This document shows, one piece after another, positions 27,001 through 42,000 of a DNA stretch of 64,000 nt. The notes beneath the pieces are model-generated. The model was not told where the DNA came from and did no database searches. It saw only the letters and a program-made list of their open reading frames with translations. The stretch comes from Sinonovacula constricta. Taxonomy: Eukaryota; Mollusca; Bivalvia; Cardiida; Solecurtidae. The stretch covers positions 56,133,165 to 56,197,164 of the forward strand of contig CM017558.1 of the NCBI GenBank assembly GCA_007844125.1, read 5' to 3'. Position numbers and translations under genes: made by a program. Within the stretch, counting starts at the first letter, position 1. Every line of letters begins with the position of its first letter.

Positions 27001-30000
27001 CTATGTAAAGCTATCATTATTGATAACTTTATTTACAATATAATAAATACATGTACTTTTTTTGCAGTATGAAACATTCCATTTATTAATGACATATATT
27101 TTAAGTGAAATAAACAGAAATATTACGAGAGGGATTGTTTAAAAAAATATACCAAAGGGTTTTTCTTATTTGGTTATGAAAATTGGTCGGATGGGATCAT
27201 TTTAGGAGAGAATTTGCTCACATGTAGTTTTTTATTGCAGTGTGAGATACCTCAACCCAAACGTCAATTCTGGATCACACGGTTTATTGAGAATCACCTG
27301 GTCACTGACACACAAGGTAAGTGTACGATAAAATGTCTGGGACATATGTCAAAATGAGATGATAAACAAACACTTTAAAGTTGGTAGTAGTGGCTGCCCT
27401 CATAACGCTCGGGGCTAAGGGGACAGCATTACACCTGACTCGTCGGTGTCAGTATAATGGAGTGGCAGAGTTCAGTTCCTGGTCACCTCATAAGTGCCCC
27501 TGTGCTATAATGATAGAAATGTCGCTGCTCAGTCTCGGCAAAAGTGCTGGCATACATTGTATCCCTAACCCCAAAGATGTAGTGGGACATTTTACATGGG
27601 TGCCTATTAAATGTGTTATTTAAAATAACAGAATTTTGAGTATTGTTACCATTTAAACATTTCTTAACAAGTATACAGATTTGAGATGTTATAATTGACT
27701 AAGCTGTTGGAGACTTTGCATATTTCCAAACTGTTTCAATTTTAAGTGTTGCATACTCACCATAATATTGTATTTTCTATTTATGACAGAGGACTTTATC
27801 AGTGGACCATTCAAGATGAACAAAATTCAGTTGTTTCAAGATTTTGAGAACCCGACCTATTTCTTCAGACCCAGTCTTCGTTCATTTCTGGTAAGCTCCA
27901 ACATGTACTCAAGATACATTGGGCTGATAACTTAAGGTTTTAAAACATTGTGAATTTGTTCTTATATAATTGCAATTGCACATGGGTGTTCATAGTTCTA
28001 TTATAATGGACAACTCCTGACATGTTGGTCAAGTTTTTTGAGATAAGCTGTTTTATCCAGTCAATGTAACTGTAAAGCACGTAGTTAATGGTGGACATAC
28101 ATTTTCATAAAATGCCTGTATTATTTTTTTGTGATACCTCATGGTAGGAGTTACTTACAAATTGTGGAACTGTACAGTTTATCTGTGACCAGATTTATCC
28201 CATATCCTTTAATAGGAACACTAACTGTAAATTGACTGTTCACTGGGTGAATCCTGATCAAATGTAAACATCTTTTTTTGAGTATTTTAATACCGCTAAC
28301 AAAATATTTGAACACTGGGACAGCACACATTGTCAGGTGGATGCCACCTCCCTAGCAGAACAATGAGTTCTATTTTAGGACAACCCATTAGTTGAAGGGT
28401 ACTTTAGTACCAATTCTAACCATGTAGCTACACCAGATGGAGAGTTTCAAGCATGTTATATTGATTTGAACCTTGTTTTAGGAATAATTTTATCTCTTTT
28501 ATTTACCCCATTCATCATGTTTATGTGGTCTTCAAGGTATTTTTCCTCCAGGTTGAACCCTTGAACTTTGGGTAAATAGCATAAGAGGTAGAGCTATGGC
28601 CCTTCATACAGAAGCAATCCTCCTAAAATTTTACTCAACCTTAAATAGATAATACTAACATTAAATTGAATTTGTTGTTGCTTTTTGTGTGTTGTTTTTG
28701 TTTAGTTTTTTTGTAACAGTGCACCAGCACTATTATTTTCATGGTCAGTGGCCAGCTAATTATTGGTCAAGGAAGACTCCAGTCACATATAAAAGTCTGA
28801 GTAGAATCACCAGCACTGCAGGTCAGCTGGAAGAACTTCCAATTTATAGTTCCCACCCAACCAGAACTGAATATTTTACCATGTTAATTCTTACACAAAT
28901 AACCTGAATCGTCATATCAAGACCTTACCGTGCAGTGAGCAAAACCTCAGTGGACTAATGCTTCTGCAAGGAGGGGCTGCATGGGAATATTAGCACTATG
29001 TCTGCCTTAAGGAGGCCTGGCATGGTATCACAACAATATTAGCACAATGTCTGCTTTACGGAGAGCCTGTCATGGTATCACAGCAGTATTAGCACAATGT
29101 CTGCTTTACGGAGAGCCTGCCATGGTATCACAGCAGTATTAGCACTATGTCTGCTTTACGGAGGCCTGGCATGGTATCACAACAATATTAGCACTATGTC
29201 TGCTTTAAGGAGGGCCTTATTATTATCGCAACAATATTAGCACTATGTGTGCTTTAGGGAGGGCCTGGCATGGTATCACAACAATATTAGCACTATGTCT
29301 GCTTTAAGGAGGGCCTTATTATTATCGCAACAATATTAGGACTATGTGTGCTTTAGGGAGGGCCTGGCATGGTATCATAACAATGTTAGGACAATGTCTG
29401 CTTTACGGAGAGCCTGCCATGGTATCACAGCAGTATTAGCACTATGTCTGCTTTACGGAGGCCTGGCATAGTATCACAACAATATATGCACTATGTCTGC
29501 TTTAAGGAGGGCCTTATTATTATCGCAACAATATTAGCACTATGTGTGCTTTAGGGAGGGCCTGGCATGGTATCACAACAATATTAGCACTATGTCTGCT
29601 TTAAGGAGGGCCTGGCATGGTATCACAACAATATTAGCACTATATCTGCTTTAAGGAGGGCCTGGCATGGTATCACAGCAGTATTAGCACTATGTCTGCT
29701 ATGAGGAGAGCCTGGCATGGTATCACAACAATATTAGCACTATGTCTGCTTTAAGGAGGGCCTGGCATGGTATCACAGCAGTATTAGCACTATGTCTGCT
29801 TTAAGGAGGGCCTTATTATTATCACAACAATATTAGCACTATGTCTGCTTTACGGAGGCCTGGCATGGTATCACAACAATATTAGCACAATGTCTGCCTT
29901 ACGGAGAGCCTGCCATGGTATCACAGCAGTATTAGCACTATGTCTTCTTTAAGGAGGGCCTTACATGTTATCGCAACAATATTAGCACTATGTGTGCTTT

Positions 30001-33000
30001 AGGGAGGGCCTGGCATGGTATCACAAGTCAGCACTATGTCTGCTTTAAGGAGGGCCTTACATGTTATCGCAACAATATTAGCACTATGTGTGCTTTAGGG
30101 AGGGCCTGGCATGGTATCACAACAATATTAGCACTATATCTGCTTTAAGGAGAGCCTGGCATGGTATCACAGCAGTATTAGCACTATGTCTGCTTTAAGG
30201 AGGCCTGGCATGGCATCACAAGTCAGCACTTTGTCTTCTTTAAGGAGGGCCTTACATGTTATCGCAACAATATTAGCACTATGTGTGCTTTAGGGAGGGC
30301 CTGGCATGGTATCACAAGTCAGCACTATGTCTGCTTTAAGGAGGGCCTTACATGGTATCACAACAATATTAGCACTATGTGTGCTTTGGGGAGGGCCTGG
30401 CATGGTATCACAACAATATTAGCACTATGTCTGCTTTAAGGAGAGCCTGGCATGGTATCACAACAAGTCAACACTATGTCAGTAATTATGGTAATGCAAC
30501 TGTTGTTGTTGTTGTTACTTTTAGACCCATCACATTCTGATTAACCTGGACATTCGAAGTGTGGAGGAGAAGAGTTGCAGAGTTGGAGCATCTGAAACCA
30601 CCCCTGGTAAAGGTGAATATAGACAATAACCTATTGCTAAATATAGGATTTAATATTTGATGAAGACAATATTGGTTTTTAGGTTCTGTATTGGTGAAGG
30701 TAGTATATGAGGTTTTATTGGTGAAATACTGACAACCATGTACATATATTTTTGTTTTTTATGTTTTATTTAGACTAATTTCTTCAATAAAACATAAAAA
30801 CATAACATATGTGATACTCTTTTAGTACAGTGCAGTTCTTGAGATAAAAGTATTGTTGCTATTTTAAATTAGGATTTTTCTTTAAAAAATTATTTTTTTA
30901 CTAAATTCTTTGACAAAATCTCTATTATTTTGTGCTAAACATGTTGATAGAAAAAAATTAAAGTGGGTTTACTGAATGGAATGGAAGAAGAAACCAATTT
31001 CTTTTCTGCCATTTTTTGTTTTGTGATCCAATAAAAGTTCCGTCGTACACTTGATCCCCCATTTAAAGCATACTTATTCTGTCAGACATAGGATCTGTAT
31101 ATTGGTAGCATAATACTTTCACTGTAAAGTCTGATGAGTTTGATGTTAAAAGCATAAATACATTTACTATTCTATTTTTACTGTCATTTTCTGTTATATT
31201 TTTTTAATTATAAGCTTGCCACTAGGTAGTTTTGTGTAAAGTCATTATGTTCTTCAAACAGATGTGGCATGTTCTTTCTTCTACCCATTACTATATCTTT
31301 TACTAGATGTTATCTTCAAAGAACAATTCATATATAAGTACACATTTAAATATTTATAAATTCTTTATTAATTTTATTATATTTCCAAAGATTAACTGCA
31401 CAAAATAACAGATTATGAAAATATAAAATCATCCAATCCTTCAGAAAAATCATGTTTTACAATTATGTTATAATCAGTTTTTTTATGCTGTTAATGTTTT
31501 CTGTAAGCTCCATACAGGTATGACAGCTTCTCAATGTGTCAGCTAAAAATAACCATAGAAACTATGGGAAATGTCGAAAAAATGTTTTGAACTTAGTTTT
31601 GATCAAAACTTGAAAGTGTATGCTAGAACAATAAAGATCGTTTAGAAGAACTTGTTATTTAAGAAAAAAATGGACACATAGCCTGGTATTAAGTTAGTGT
31701 TTGAACAGAACTTTTTTCTTCCACGTAATATACATGTGTATTGCATCTTTATATATAAAAGCCCTTGTAGTTAAATATTGTTTTCTGTGTGTCTTATGAA
31801 GTCCCTATTTTTCTCTCTTGTTTTTTAACTTGATTTCCATTTAATATGCAGTCATTTTGGATAAAATAGTAAACAAAATATGCATGAAATGTAAACAAAT
31901 TATAAGCAACTTGTAAACTTGTAAACTTGGTAGATCGACCAGCGGTCCTTCACAGAAGAGGTAACCTCTCACACCAAATGCGTGTGCTTAACCCAAAACT
32001 GGGAGTATCCATTACTTTTGGTTAAGTTGTGAATCTTAAAAATATTTAAAAAAAAAATCTGAATTGTTAGTTCAGTGCTTGTGTCTATAGTGGCATTTTA
32101 AATGAAATTTAAACATTAAGAGACCTATCCTGAGTTAACACCCATTGTGAATAAATGTAATTTAAAATATATTTTGGTAATAAAGTTTCATTTAAATTTA
32201 AAAGTGTTAACTGATTTTAAATGAATGTGTTTTACAAGACTGTGATACAACTTAAAGACAATAGTGGATACTGCCTTAAAAGGGGAACTAACTCTGATGG
32301 CACTGATCTGTTGTCATGGTAGTATTATTTTCATCTATGTTCTATGCATTGTGCTGTTTTTGTTATCAATTAAAAAATCTTAAACTTTCTGTAAGCTATT
32401 GGCATTTGATGATAAACAGATGCAGTTAAAAGCCATTTGAGTTCTTTGTCCTTATATATTTACCTCTATGTGCATCCAGAGCTTGCATTAGGATTTGCAC
32501 TTAAAATTAAAATAAGATATAAATACTTTAAGCAAAACATGGAGTCTAATGAGACAAAAAAGTAATTTTTTTGGCAAGCTTATAAGCTTTAACCACAGTA
32601 GAAATCAAACACTGCATGCTGCTTAACTTGGTTCAGAAGGGATATTGAAGAAAGTGTTGAAAATGTTGATGTTGTCTATGTTTTTGAATGATGTTATTTG
32701 TATGAATTGTCATAGGCTTTTTTCCAAGAATGATCTTGCTAATAAATCATGTAAATGGTACAGAATTGGGAGTATATTTTTAGTTTTGTGCAACCAAATA
32801 TATAACGCTTTCTCATATTTTCGGGTTTTCTCATAAATTCGTGACGTCATAAAATATACAGAATGCGCTCGTGCGATCTGTGAGATTGTCCGAAATACTA
32901 CTCAACTTTGACAAGAATGCAAATACTACTATTCGACCAAAAACATACGGTCTAAGCAGGTAAATATTGTCCAATGTTCAATTTTGTTATAAATAATCTT

Positions 33001-36000
33001 GATTATCATTAAAAAAAATCTTATCACGTTGAAAATGTTCTTTTGATCCAGACAATAGTGCTAAATCCCTAACCTGATTCACACCTAACGTTGTAAATAG
33101 TCGTAGCTAATTTATTGCAGTATGGAAAAATAAGTCACGTGATTTCCAATGGCAACACCTGCCATCTAATCAAAAGTCACGAATTTATGAGAAATCGTCT
33201 GCTCAATTTAGAAGACCGGTGTCTTCTCAGAAAAGTAAGATAAGCAATGCATAAAACTTTTTTTTCATGTTTTTTTTTTCTATTGTACATTTTTCAGCAT
33301 GGTTTCTTGTGATGATAACTATTGAGAAATGATAAATAGAATAAACATTTATGTCGGCACAGTTAATTTTATGTGGTTAACCCCCCGAAAATATGAACGA
33401 ATAGCATATACATTTTTTACAAAATGATAGGGTACCATTCATTAATGATAAAGCTTTCAAGATTTTTGAACTCAGGATTTAATGTATAGGTCTTTGATTT
33501 GTGTCATAACTGCAATATGGCTTTATTCCATATCTTTCCTTCAATTCCTTACTTGTCAGTATGAATTTTAACTGCTGTTGTCAATGCAAATTGAAACAAA
33601 GTGAGATAAGTTTTTCTTATTGAAAGGTTAACGTAATTCTATCGCGCAAGAAGACTAAGTTAAAATTATGAATGAATACAAACTGAAAACAAGATCACAT
33701 GGGTAGATGTTAACATTGTAAACTGTGTGCACAAACATGGGCGTTTTAGGTCTAAATATGATTCTTAAGTTTTTAAGATTTTGTAAAAAAAATATTAACA
33801 AACACTGAATTATATTCTTAAGCAAATCTTCCCTGTGCTCACTTATGGCTCAAGCTGTTTGCCGTGTCGAAGGGTGGGTGAAATAAAGTAATCTGAAGAA
33901 GACTGTCCACAGTTAAGTTGTAGACTAGCCCCAAAACTACCAGTATTAAAGGAGACATTTTAATCACCATTTACTTTATTTTAATAATGTCTACAAGACG
34001 TTTGATGAAACAAAATGTCTGGATGAACATTTATTACAATATTAAGGTTAAGGTTATATGAAAAATAACAAAGATATTGACCAGGCAACTTAAATCATGT
34101 CAGTGCACAACATTTTAGTTTATCGCCTTTATCGAGAAAAAGTGTGCACTCTGCCCCAGGGTGGTAGGTTGTGTAGCAATTGTACATTATGTGAATAGCG
34201 ATATATAGCAACATTATAAATGTATGATTAACAAAATGCCCCAAACATGGGAAAGCATGGTCATGTATTAATACTGCTCCCTTGTCAAATATTTCCATGT
34301 TAATGTTGTGCAAATTTAATAGATGACTTGGGTATTAAAGATAATAATTTTTTTAAGTTAATAAATTCTTTGAGATAGCAGATAGTCAATTTTAACTTGT
34401 GGACACATACAAAGATCAGTTCAAAACTGAGTCTCTTAATATTCACTCTTCTTTCCTAGTAACTGACAACTTATGATCTGACAACTTATGATCTGTTCAC
34501 ATCTTCACGTATACAGTACAGCTCGATGTCACAGTGGTCACAGTGGCCCTTCAGGCCTTTGATTATTTCAGTTACTTATTTTTGCATGTGATAATGTGAT
34601 AATAGCCAATATCAACTGCTAATGGCATGATATTATCATCTTGATGATTTTTTTTTTGATGAATAATTTTTGTATGGCTCTGAGTCATGACTGCACAGAG
34701 AAGCATGTTTAGACCAAATGTATACAGATTTTTTGCATGTATTAGGTAACTATGGCAACCACTAAATGTATGTATATATTATATCGTGTACAATATGCTC
34801 CCCTGTTTGCACACCTTTCATTGTTGTTTACACATATTTGTTGGACCTGTATGTACTTGCTTGTGATTGTAATATGTCCATGTGTATTGTGTTTGGAAAC
34901 TGTTGTTTGACAGCAATTTTGGGATCAGAAGGATCACACTTGACTTTACATAGAAGTAATAGAATTAAATATTTTTGCTTGTTGTCTTGAAATATTTTAC
35001 ATAATTATTCCTAGGTTTTAACATTTCCAGATACCATTCAAACTTGATTATGATGAAAAATAACTCATCAATGGAAATCAATCTTAAATTAATTAAACTA
35101 CACGTTTTGTGTAACTAATGAGCCATTGTTTTCAACATTAACCCCAAAACTACACAGAAAACATATTGCTTTAAATAAAACAAATCTACATAAACACTAT
35201 TATTTTATATTTGCTAGATTTTCTTTATATATACAGTGTATATAATACCAGTAAATAGTAGCATGTTAACTTTTTACTTACCGGTAGCTCTTATCAAACA
35301 CATTAGTTCATTTGCTGGGTTAATAATCGTACCAATAATGGTCCAGTTAGGCAGAGATGGTTGAATGTGGGTTAGTGCAGTCTTTAATGTAAATTACACC
35401 CCCTGAACACTTGGTACAATACCAAACCCAATCACATTATCCTGACAACAGGCCAACTAGCCATGAAACCACCTTATACATCCTGGATCATAAGAATTTA
35501 GTACTTCAGTGTCTGGGACTTCTAGTACCTGAAGCTGATGCTCTACTCACTGCACATCCATGTTTGTTTCTGTTGACACGATGATAACAATATTAATGTT
35601 TCCTCTTCTATTGCCCTATTTCCAGAAGTGTTCCAGCTACAAGTTGTTGAAGACTTTCTCCTGGACTTTTGCTCATGTTGTCCAGGTCTATTTTCTAAAT
35701 CTACAGATGACACAGAGGACATTGTTTTATCAAAAATGGGTAAGTTTCTATACTAACCTTCACTAAAATATCAAGGTCATATGATCTTAATCTGTTAAAG
35801 CTTACTTTATTTTTTGATAGTTTTACAAAAAACTAGGACTTTCTAAAGAAAAGGGATTTTATTTAATTTTTCTAAATGTCTAAGATGAAGGACATATGTC
35901 CAGCAAAGTGTGTGTTTCTTTGGCTTTTGATAGAATTGAAAATACACACACTTGATGGTAAAACTACAGATTTTTTATCAAACATTAAAATAATTTTTGC

Positions 36001-39000
36001 ACTTTATCTATCAAGATCACATGGTTTTTACGTGCTGGTGATGGTGTGAACAAAATCAAAGTATCGTTTTGTCACTGTCATATAAAGGTGAATAAAGATG
36101 AAAGACAGGTTAACACTTGTGACCAAAAACTTGCTATATCTATTCTTTATTAAATAAGAAATTAATCCATGAAATTTATTTTTTTCTTATTTAATATTAT
36201 GTAGTAAATGAGACATAGACTCATCACTCAAATTCATATTACAAGAATAAGAAAAGATAACACATTACTTGATATAGAAGAAGAAATGTTGTTGTGGTTG
36301 TTTCCCCTTTACTTTTTGAACATATAGTAACATTTCGATTTATTTATTTGTTTATATTTTTATAACTTAATACTACTTAAAGTTGGGAATATCATCATTT
36401 TAAAATCCTGTTATATATTATTTCCTTTGTTTTACTCTGACATTTCTATAATTATCTTTTGTAGCTCTAATGAAATCATGTATTACACATTCTTATATCC
36501 TTGCATCTCCCCTTACACATTAATCACATTTTTGATGCTTTGATTTTTCTGTTTTTTAAAATGTTTAAGCTTGAGCTTGAAAAAAAAACCAAGCCTCTGA
36601 TTGGTCTGGTTTAAGTTGTAGGTCAAATTCAACCAATCATATCTCTTGAAACAGTCAAACCCCAATCCTTATGTTTCTTACCTGTCAGCAAAGCTTGTTA
36701 ATTGTGACCAAGGTTTTAGATTGAGCTTTCTCCCTTGTCCAGCCACCTGATGGCCCTGATTAACATGACTACATCCAAATCTGACCAGTCAAAGACTTAA
36801 GAATGGAATCAGATTCAAGTTCAGTAATTCACAACATCCAGCCCAGCTTACTTTGTTTTGTGTCACAACTTTGTGATTGTGAGATGTGTACCATAATACC
36901 TGTACTAAACACCTTCTGCTCATATTTTATGTCATTGTTTGCACTGCTTAACATCCCAATTATAAATGTTGGAAAAATTAACACAAGACATATTTTCTTA
37001 AAAATGCATGTTGTCAGCATATATTCCATTTGCAAGAGCACTGACAAATGATGTGATAATGTTTTAAATCAAAACAACACAAAATCACTTGCTCACATCT
37101 TTTTCTGGATCAGTGCTTTGATCACAATGTGAAGTTTTTGATACACATTGTTGTGCTGAAAATTATTTAGGATTTGTCCATCTGTTGTGAGAGCACCAAT
37201 CATATGACCAACTAGTTACATATCTGGTCAACCACATGTAATGTCTATTTACCTCTTACCGAGGAGGTTCCAGTCTCATTTAGGATGAAAACTTTCATGT
37301 GAGAATAAGATGTAGGACAGCAGACCTGCATTGAGGGTTGTCCCCCATCAACAAAATCTAGAACAAAATGATTGTAAATTTGTCTACACTTCTAGTATGT
37401 TGAATTATTTATTATGTTCATTTATATGTTGTTTGCTTTATTATGTCTTCGTAACAGGATAATATCAATGACATGTGTATATTTAAAACTTGGTAATGCA
37501 AGTATTTAAATCATCATGACCATCATGCATTAACCATATTATTTTTCTAAGATTATCCCATTAATTTGCTTCATTAATATATTAGTAAATTGTGAATATT
37601 AAAAACAAAACAAAAACATTTAAGACATGACATTTAACATATCTTTTAATATAAAATCATTTATTTGTGCTTTTAATTGTTTGCTTAAGATATTGTCCAG
37701 AAAACGTGCCAATTTCTGCAATGCTTAATTCAAAGCTTAGCATTTATTGCTGCTGAAACAGAAATATTTTGTGTCATTATCTTTGTAATATACAAAGTAT
37801 TTGATGATATCTTTTTCTGATGAAATTACATACAGGGTCATTTGCATAATATTTCCAGCCACATTCTACCCAGCCTGTTGTCTGTGCATATCATCTCTTT
37901 CTCGATTGAGCTTTTATAATTGTATGTTATAGTGTTTATCAGGCATAAAACTCCCAGTTTTCAATTGCACCTTGTGCTGTGATTGGTACAGTTAGAAACA
38001 GTGTAAGATGTAAAAATGTCTCTTGAAGGCTTCAGTACATAGTGAGCAGTACTCAATGAAGACATTTGTTTTGAGGATGCCCATCATCTTGACCAGCATT
38101 GGCAGTTTTGTTGCTATTGCCAAGACAATATTTTGTGAAGTATTTAACAACTATTTCAGAAAAATGTATATTATGTATAAGTACATGGGCTTTAAGTCAT
38201 TTAGTTAAATTCAGAAAGTATATCTATACCCTTTGTCTTGCTTGATTCAGTTTCCACAGAATTTAGAATTTAAAATTAGATTTCAAAGTTTTCTTCTTGT
38301 AATCTGCAGTGAATTAGTATTTTATTTGTTGTATTGGTGATTTCTTGACCTAACTAATATTTATTCCCAATCAAACAAATCAAATATTTATTGGATCATT
38401 TTTTAGAATGACCTCTGACCTCTATTTTTCTCTCCCAATTAGGTTTGCCATACCTTCTAATGAAGGAAGTGTATGTAGATCATTTTGTGCTGCATGAGGA
38501 TTCCAGCCTTAGACAAACTCAGGAGGAGCCGGCAGCTGATGAAAACATTAATGAGAATGATGGGGAAAAAGAGGATGAGGAGAAGAAGGAGCAATGGAAG
38601 GATCAGAAAGATCCACGGAAAATTCTGGATGAAAAATGGACTGTGTGGTGGAAATTTCAACCCATGTGGGACATAAGGAACTACTTTGGCGAGAAAATAG
38701 CCCTGTATTTTGCCTGGGCAGGCATGATGATTACCAGCCTATGGCTGCCAATGTTGTTTGGGCTGGGGTGTTTTATCTACGGGCTCACAATCAGGTAAAA
38801 AAATTAAAATTTTTTATCTCAATGAAACCTTACCAGATTTTGACCCTTAAAAAAAGAACTTTAAATACTAAGTTTTTTTAATTTTATTTCATATGTATTG
38901 TATCAAATGTATTCAGTTATGTTGGAGTACAGGTAACAGAATGATACAAACATTGCCCTTAAATGACTGATGGTGATGTCAACAAATAAAATGTTTGCAA

Positions 39001-42000
39001 CATTTGTCTTAATCTAGAGTGAAATATAAGATAAAATAAACAGTATTGTTAACATGTTAACAGTGACATTGTCAATTATTTTCATCAGAATAAATAAGAG
39101 TAAAATCTGATCTCTGAGTCACTTATGCCAGTGCTTCAAGTTATAATACATTAATTGTGAGATATTTTCATCAGTATCTGTCTGGTAAAACTTCAGATGC
39201 TCTTTTTCTTTTACCAAATGGTACTTAAAAAATGGTTAAAGACCTATCTTTTTGAGATGTATGTTACATGACTCCATCTAAAGTCTGTCACAAATTAGTT
39301 TCACAAACATAAATCTATTAATTATCCTCAATTATACTTGTTTTTAAATGACTAGAATAATTGATATTGTGACGGAAGGTCAAAAGGTTAATATTTTTAA
39401 TTGTACAATTTTAATTCTTTTCTTATTTTTGTTCACAGTGTGAAAAGGTCGAGTGAGAACTTGCAGATGCCTGGAAACTTGACAGCACGAGAGGAGTAAG
39501 TTGTTTCTTATTTGTTTTGTCTTAAACTAAAGAATTGATCCCCGTAGAATGACTTGCAACTGTTTGGGGTTTTTTTTAGAAAATAATGTGTGTTGATTTT
39601 TTCAAAACTTGCATTTTCCATTTTCATACGAAATCTTAACGTTTTGCGTCTTCAATTCAATTATATTTCAAAGTACTTGTTTATAAAGATTATGTATGAT
39701 TACATGTTTTATTGCCTAATTGCTCAAAAGATAAAATGCTTGTTTGCTTGCTAACCTGCCAAGATGAAAAATAGAAATGTGTATCTAGATAAAATATTGT
39801 TCAGTTTTAGTTCAATACTGTCATGACATTTGTACACTAATATCATTTCTTCATGATTTAAGTAGAGAGTCTGACCCCCCTAATCCATGAAGTTAACTTA
39901 AGCTTCTAAATATACAATCAGCATGAATTTAAAACTAACTTAAAGCTTTAAAATTAATTGTATTTTGAAACAGTGTTAAATTGATATTTTTGCGGGATTA
40001 ACTATTGCTACATTTTCATTGTATATAGTAGCTGTAAAATGCTTTCTTTTAGATTTTGAAATTGATTGAAAGTATACAATGTCAAGGTCATATGTTTATT
40101 TTACAGGATTAAGTGGAAAGTCGGACGTTTGTATGATGATCTTCGAGGTGCCTTTGACAATAATGTGACGCCATTCTTTGCCCTCGTCATCTGTCTTTGG
40201 GGTAAGGATGAGGTTAAGGTTGATTCATACTTGCTTTATATTTAGCATGATAACTCCAAAAAATAAACGTTGGATGGAATTCACAGTCCTTCAAGAGAAT
40301 GTTTGTTGGACTTAGCATTCTACCAACAATCTTTCAATCGTTCAGTGAAATTGTTCACATGAACTACGGTAATAAACTTAACCATTACAGGTTAAAGGTA
40401 GTATACAACAGTTAACCTATTTCCAATACATGTAAGAACTTCATACATGGTGCTGGGAACTTCGTGCATAATTCATACATACACTTATACTTTTGTTTAA
40501 GGAAAGACTGTTTATAACATTCTCTCAATTGTCAGACAGTACAAATTGTGAAATTTGTCACTTTAGGTATTAATTATTTCCAAATCTGTAAAAGCATGAT
40601 CAAAATAGATATCAGCATCAGCATGAATATCCAGGATAACTTATAATGTGATTTTAAATGTAAGTTGCCAATTGGTTTTCCAAATTTAGAAATAGCTTTC
40701 GCTGCATCAAAACTCAGATTGGAAATACCCGTTTGCAGTGATGAGTGGGGATTTATGCTTAGCTTTTATCACAGATCTAGGGCATCAATGAACAGCATTT
40801 TACTGGACTTTTCATCTAACAATGACTTATTTGGTTATATGAGAGTGTTTTTTTTGTCCAAGCTGCTGGATACCACCTTTAAAGCTTGATATATACCTGG
40901 CATGATACCACACCCAATCACAGTACCCTTTTATTAAGCTGATCAGTTGAGGAACTACCCTTTTATTTTGTTGGTCGTAAGCAAGGGAGCTATGACACTA
41001 CCATTTCTTTGACTTGGTATGTTGAGGCCCTGGGTTTGAATTTGGGGTTAAATAGGAATTTTTTTAGACAAGTTTTTTAAACTTACATTGAAGCCCCTTC
41101 ATTGCCCATTTTGTGGGTACAAAAGAGATAGATATGAAGATATTTAATCTAGCTGTATTTTCTTGTATTAAGGTACTGTGTTTTTGGAGCTCTGGAAGCG
41201 ACACAATGCTCGTCTGGCGTATGAGTGGGATGTAGATCAGTATGAACAGAACCAACCAGATCGACCCCAGTTCTTCGGCACTAAGGTCAAAAAGGTCAGC
41301 TATTTTTTTATTATATTATTTATTTAGGGAATAGATTGTTGATTTTTGACGTTCATCACTTGAGTAACTGTGTTGGGCTGTTTTGTGAAGTTTTGTGAAG
41401 TCCAAAGAATCAATGATTAATTTCTTGTTTTAACATTACATTCAGATTCATTTAAAAATTCATTTAAAAAAATAGATAATTACAACCTCTTTGATTTTAT
41501 CTTTATACAACAAACCCTGCAACTTTTTATAGAAGTTAGGTCAAACAAATAGTTTACTCTGTGCATAATAAAATTCTTCATTTTTAAGCCATGCCTACAA
41601 AGTCAAGAAGCAAACCAACAAAAAAGTAGTTCCTTGTTTATAGATCTTTAAATAGCACTATTACAGATTTTAAAAAAGATAAAGTGTTTTAGACCACAAT
41701 GATATGTAATGTGTTTGCAAACAGATGAATAAATAAAACAACACGTTGGCTGTTTGACCTAATTTTGACGTCATGTTAACATTCATCAGTGAAAACAGTC
41801 TGTATTAAAATAAGCTCTTTCTACCGAGCCAATCAGCAATAAAAAATGTAATTGTGTGCTGTTTATGTCTCACTTAAGTTCATTAAGAAAAGAACATAAT
41901 TTTTTATGTTTAGTTTGTTTCAATGGTTAACATTGGAAATCTAAATTCCGTTATATTTTTCTTACTGTAAATGTTTTATGAGTTGGAGGTATTTTCTTTA

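Larger units (their letters stand above)
12082..27240 (+). other. Intron 1 of the anoctamin gene
   Basis: This is a 15.2 kb intron between GTAAGT and TTTTATTGCAG. It holds SINEs (12.9-13.5, 14.5-14.7, 16.1, 16.9-17.2, 24.5-24.9 kb), a pearl-type element (17.8-18.7 kb), an 18 bp minisatellite (21.3-22.5 kb), an ATT microsatellite (23.7 kb) and an unexplained 92-codon open stretch (13.7-14.0 kb). Weaker SINE-like debris lies near 14.9-15.1, 19.3-19.5 and 26.1-26.3 kb. I see no further anoctamin exon; exon 1 joins exon 2 in phase. Confidence 0.85.
30607..35625 (+). other. Intron 4 of the anoctamin gene
   Basis: About 5 kb of AT-rich sequence. It contains the second copy of the ~600 bp TIR element (32798-33409) and an antisense SINE (about 35385-35560) just before exon 5. 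I see no other gene in it. Confidence 0.75.

Noticed and set aside
28985..30480. Regular ~50 bp periodicity resembling a CRISPR array
   Set aside because: Units are contiguous and lack unique spacers; context is a eukaryotic intron.
38457..38676. Minus- and alternate-frame open stretches over exon 6
   Set aside because: Shadows of the real anoctamin exon.
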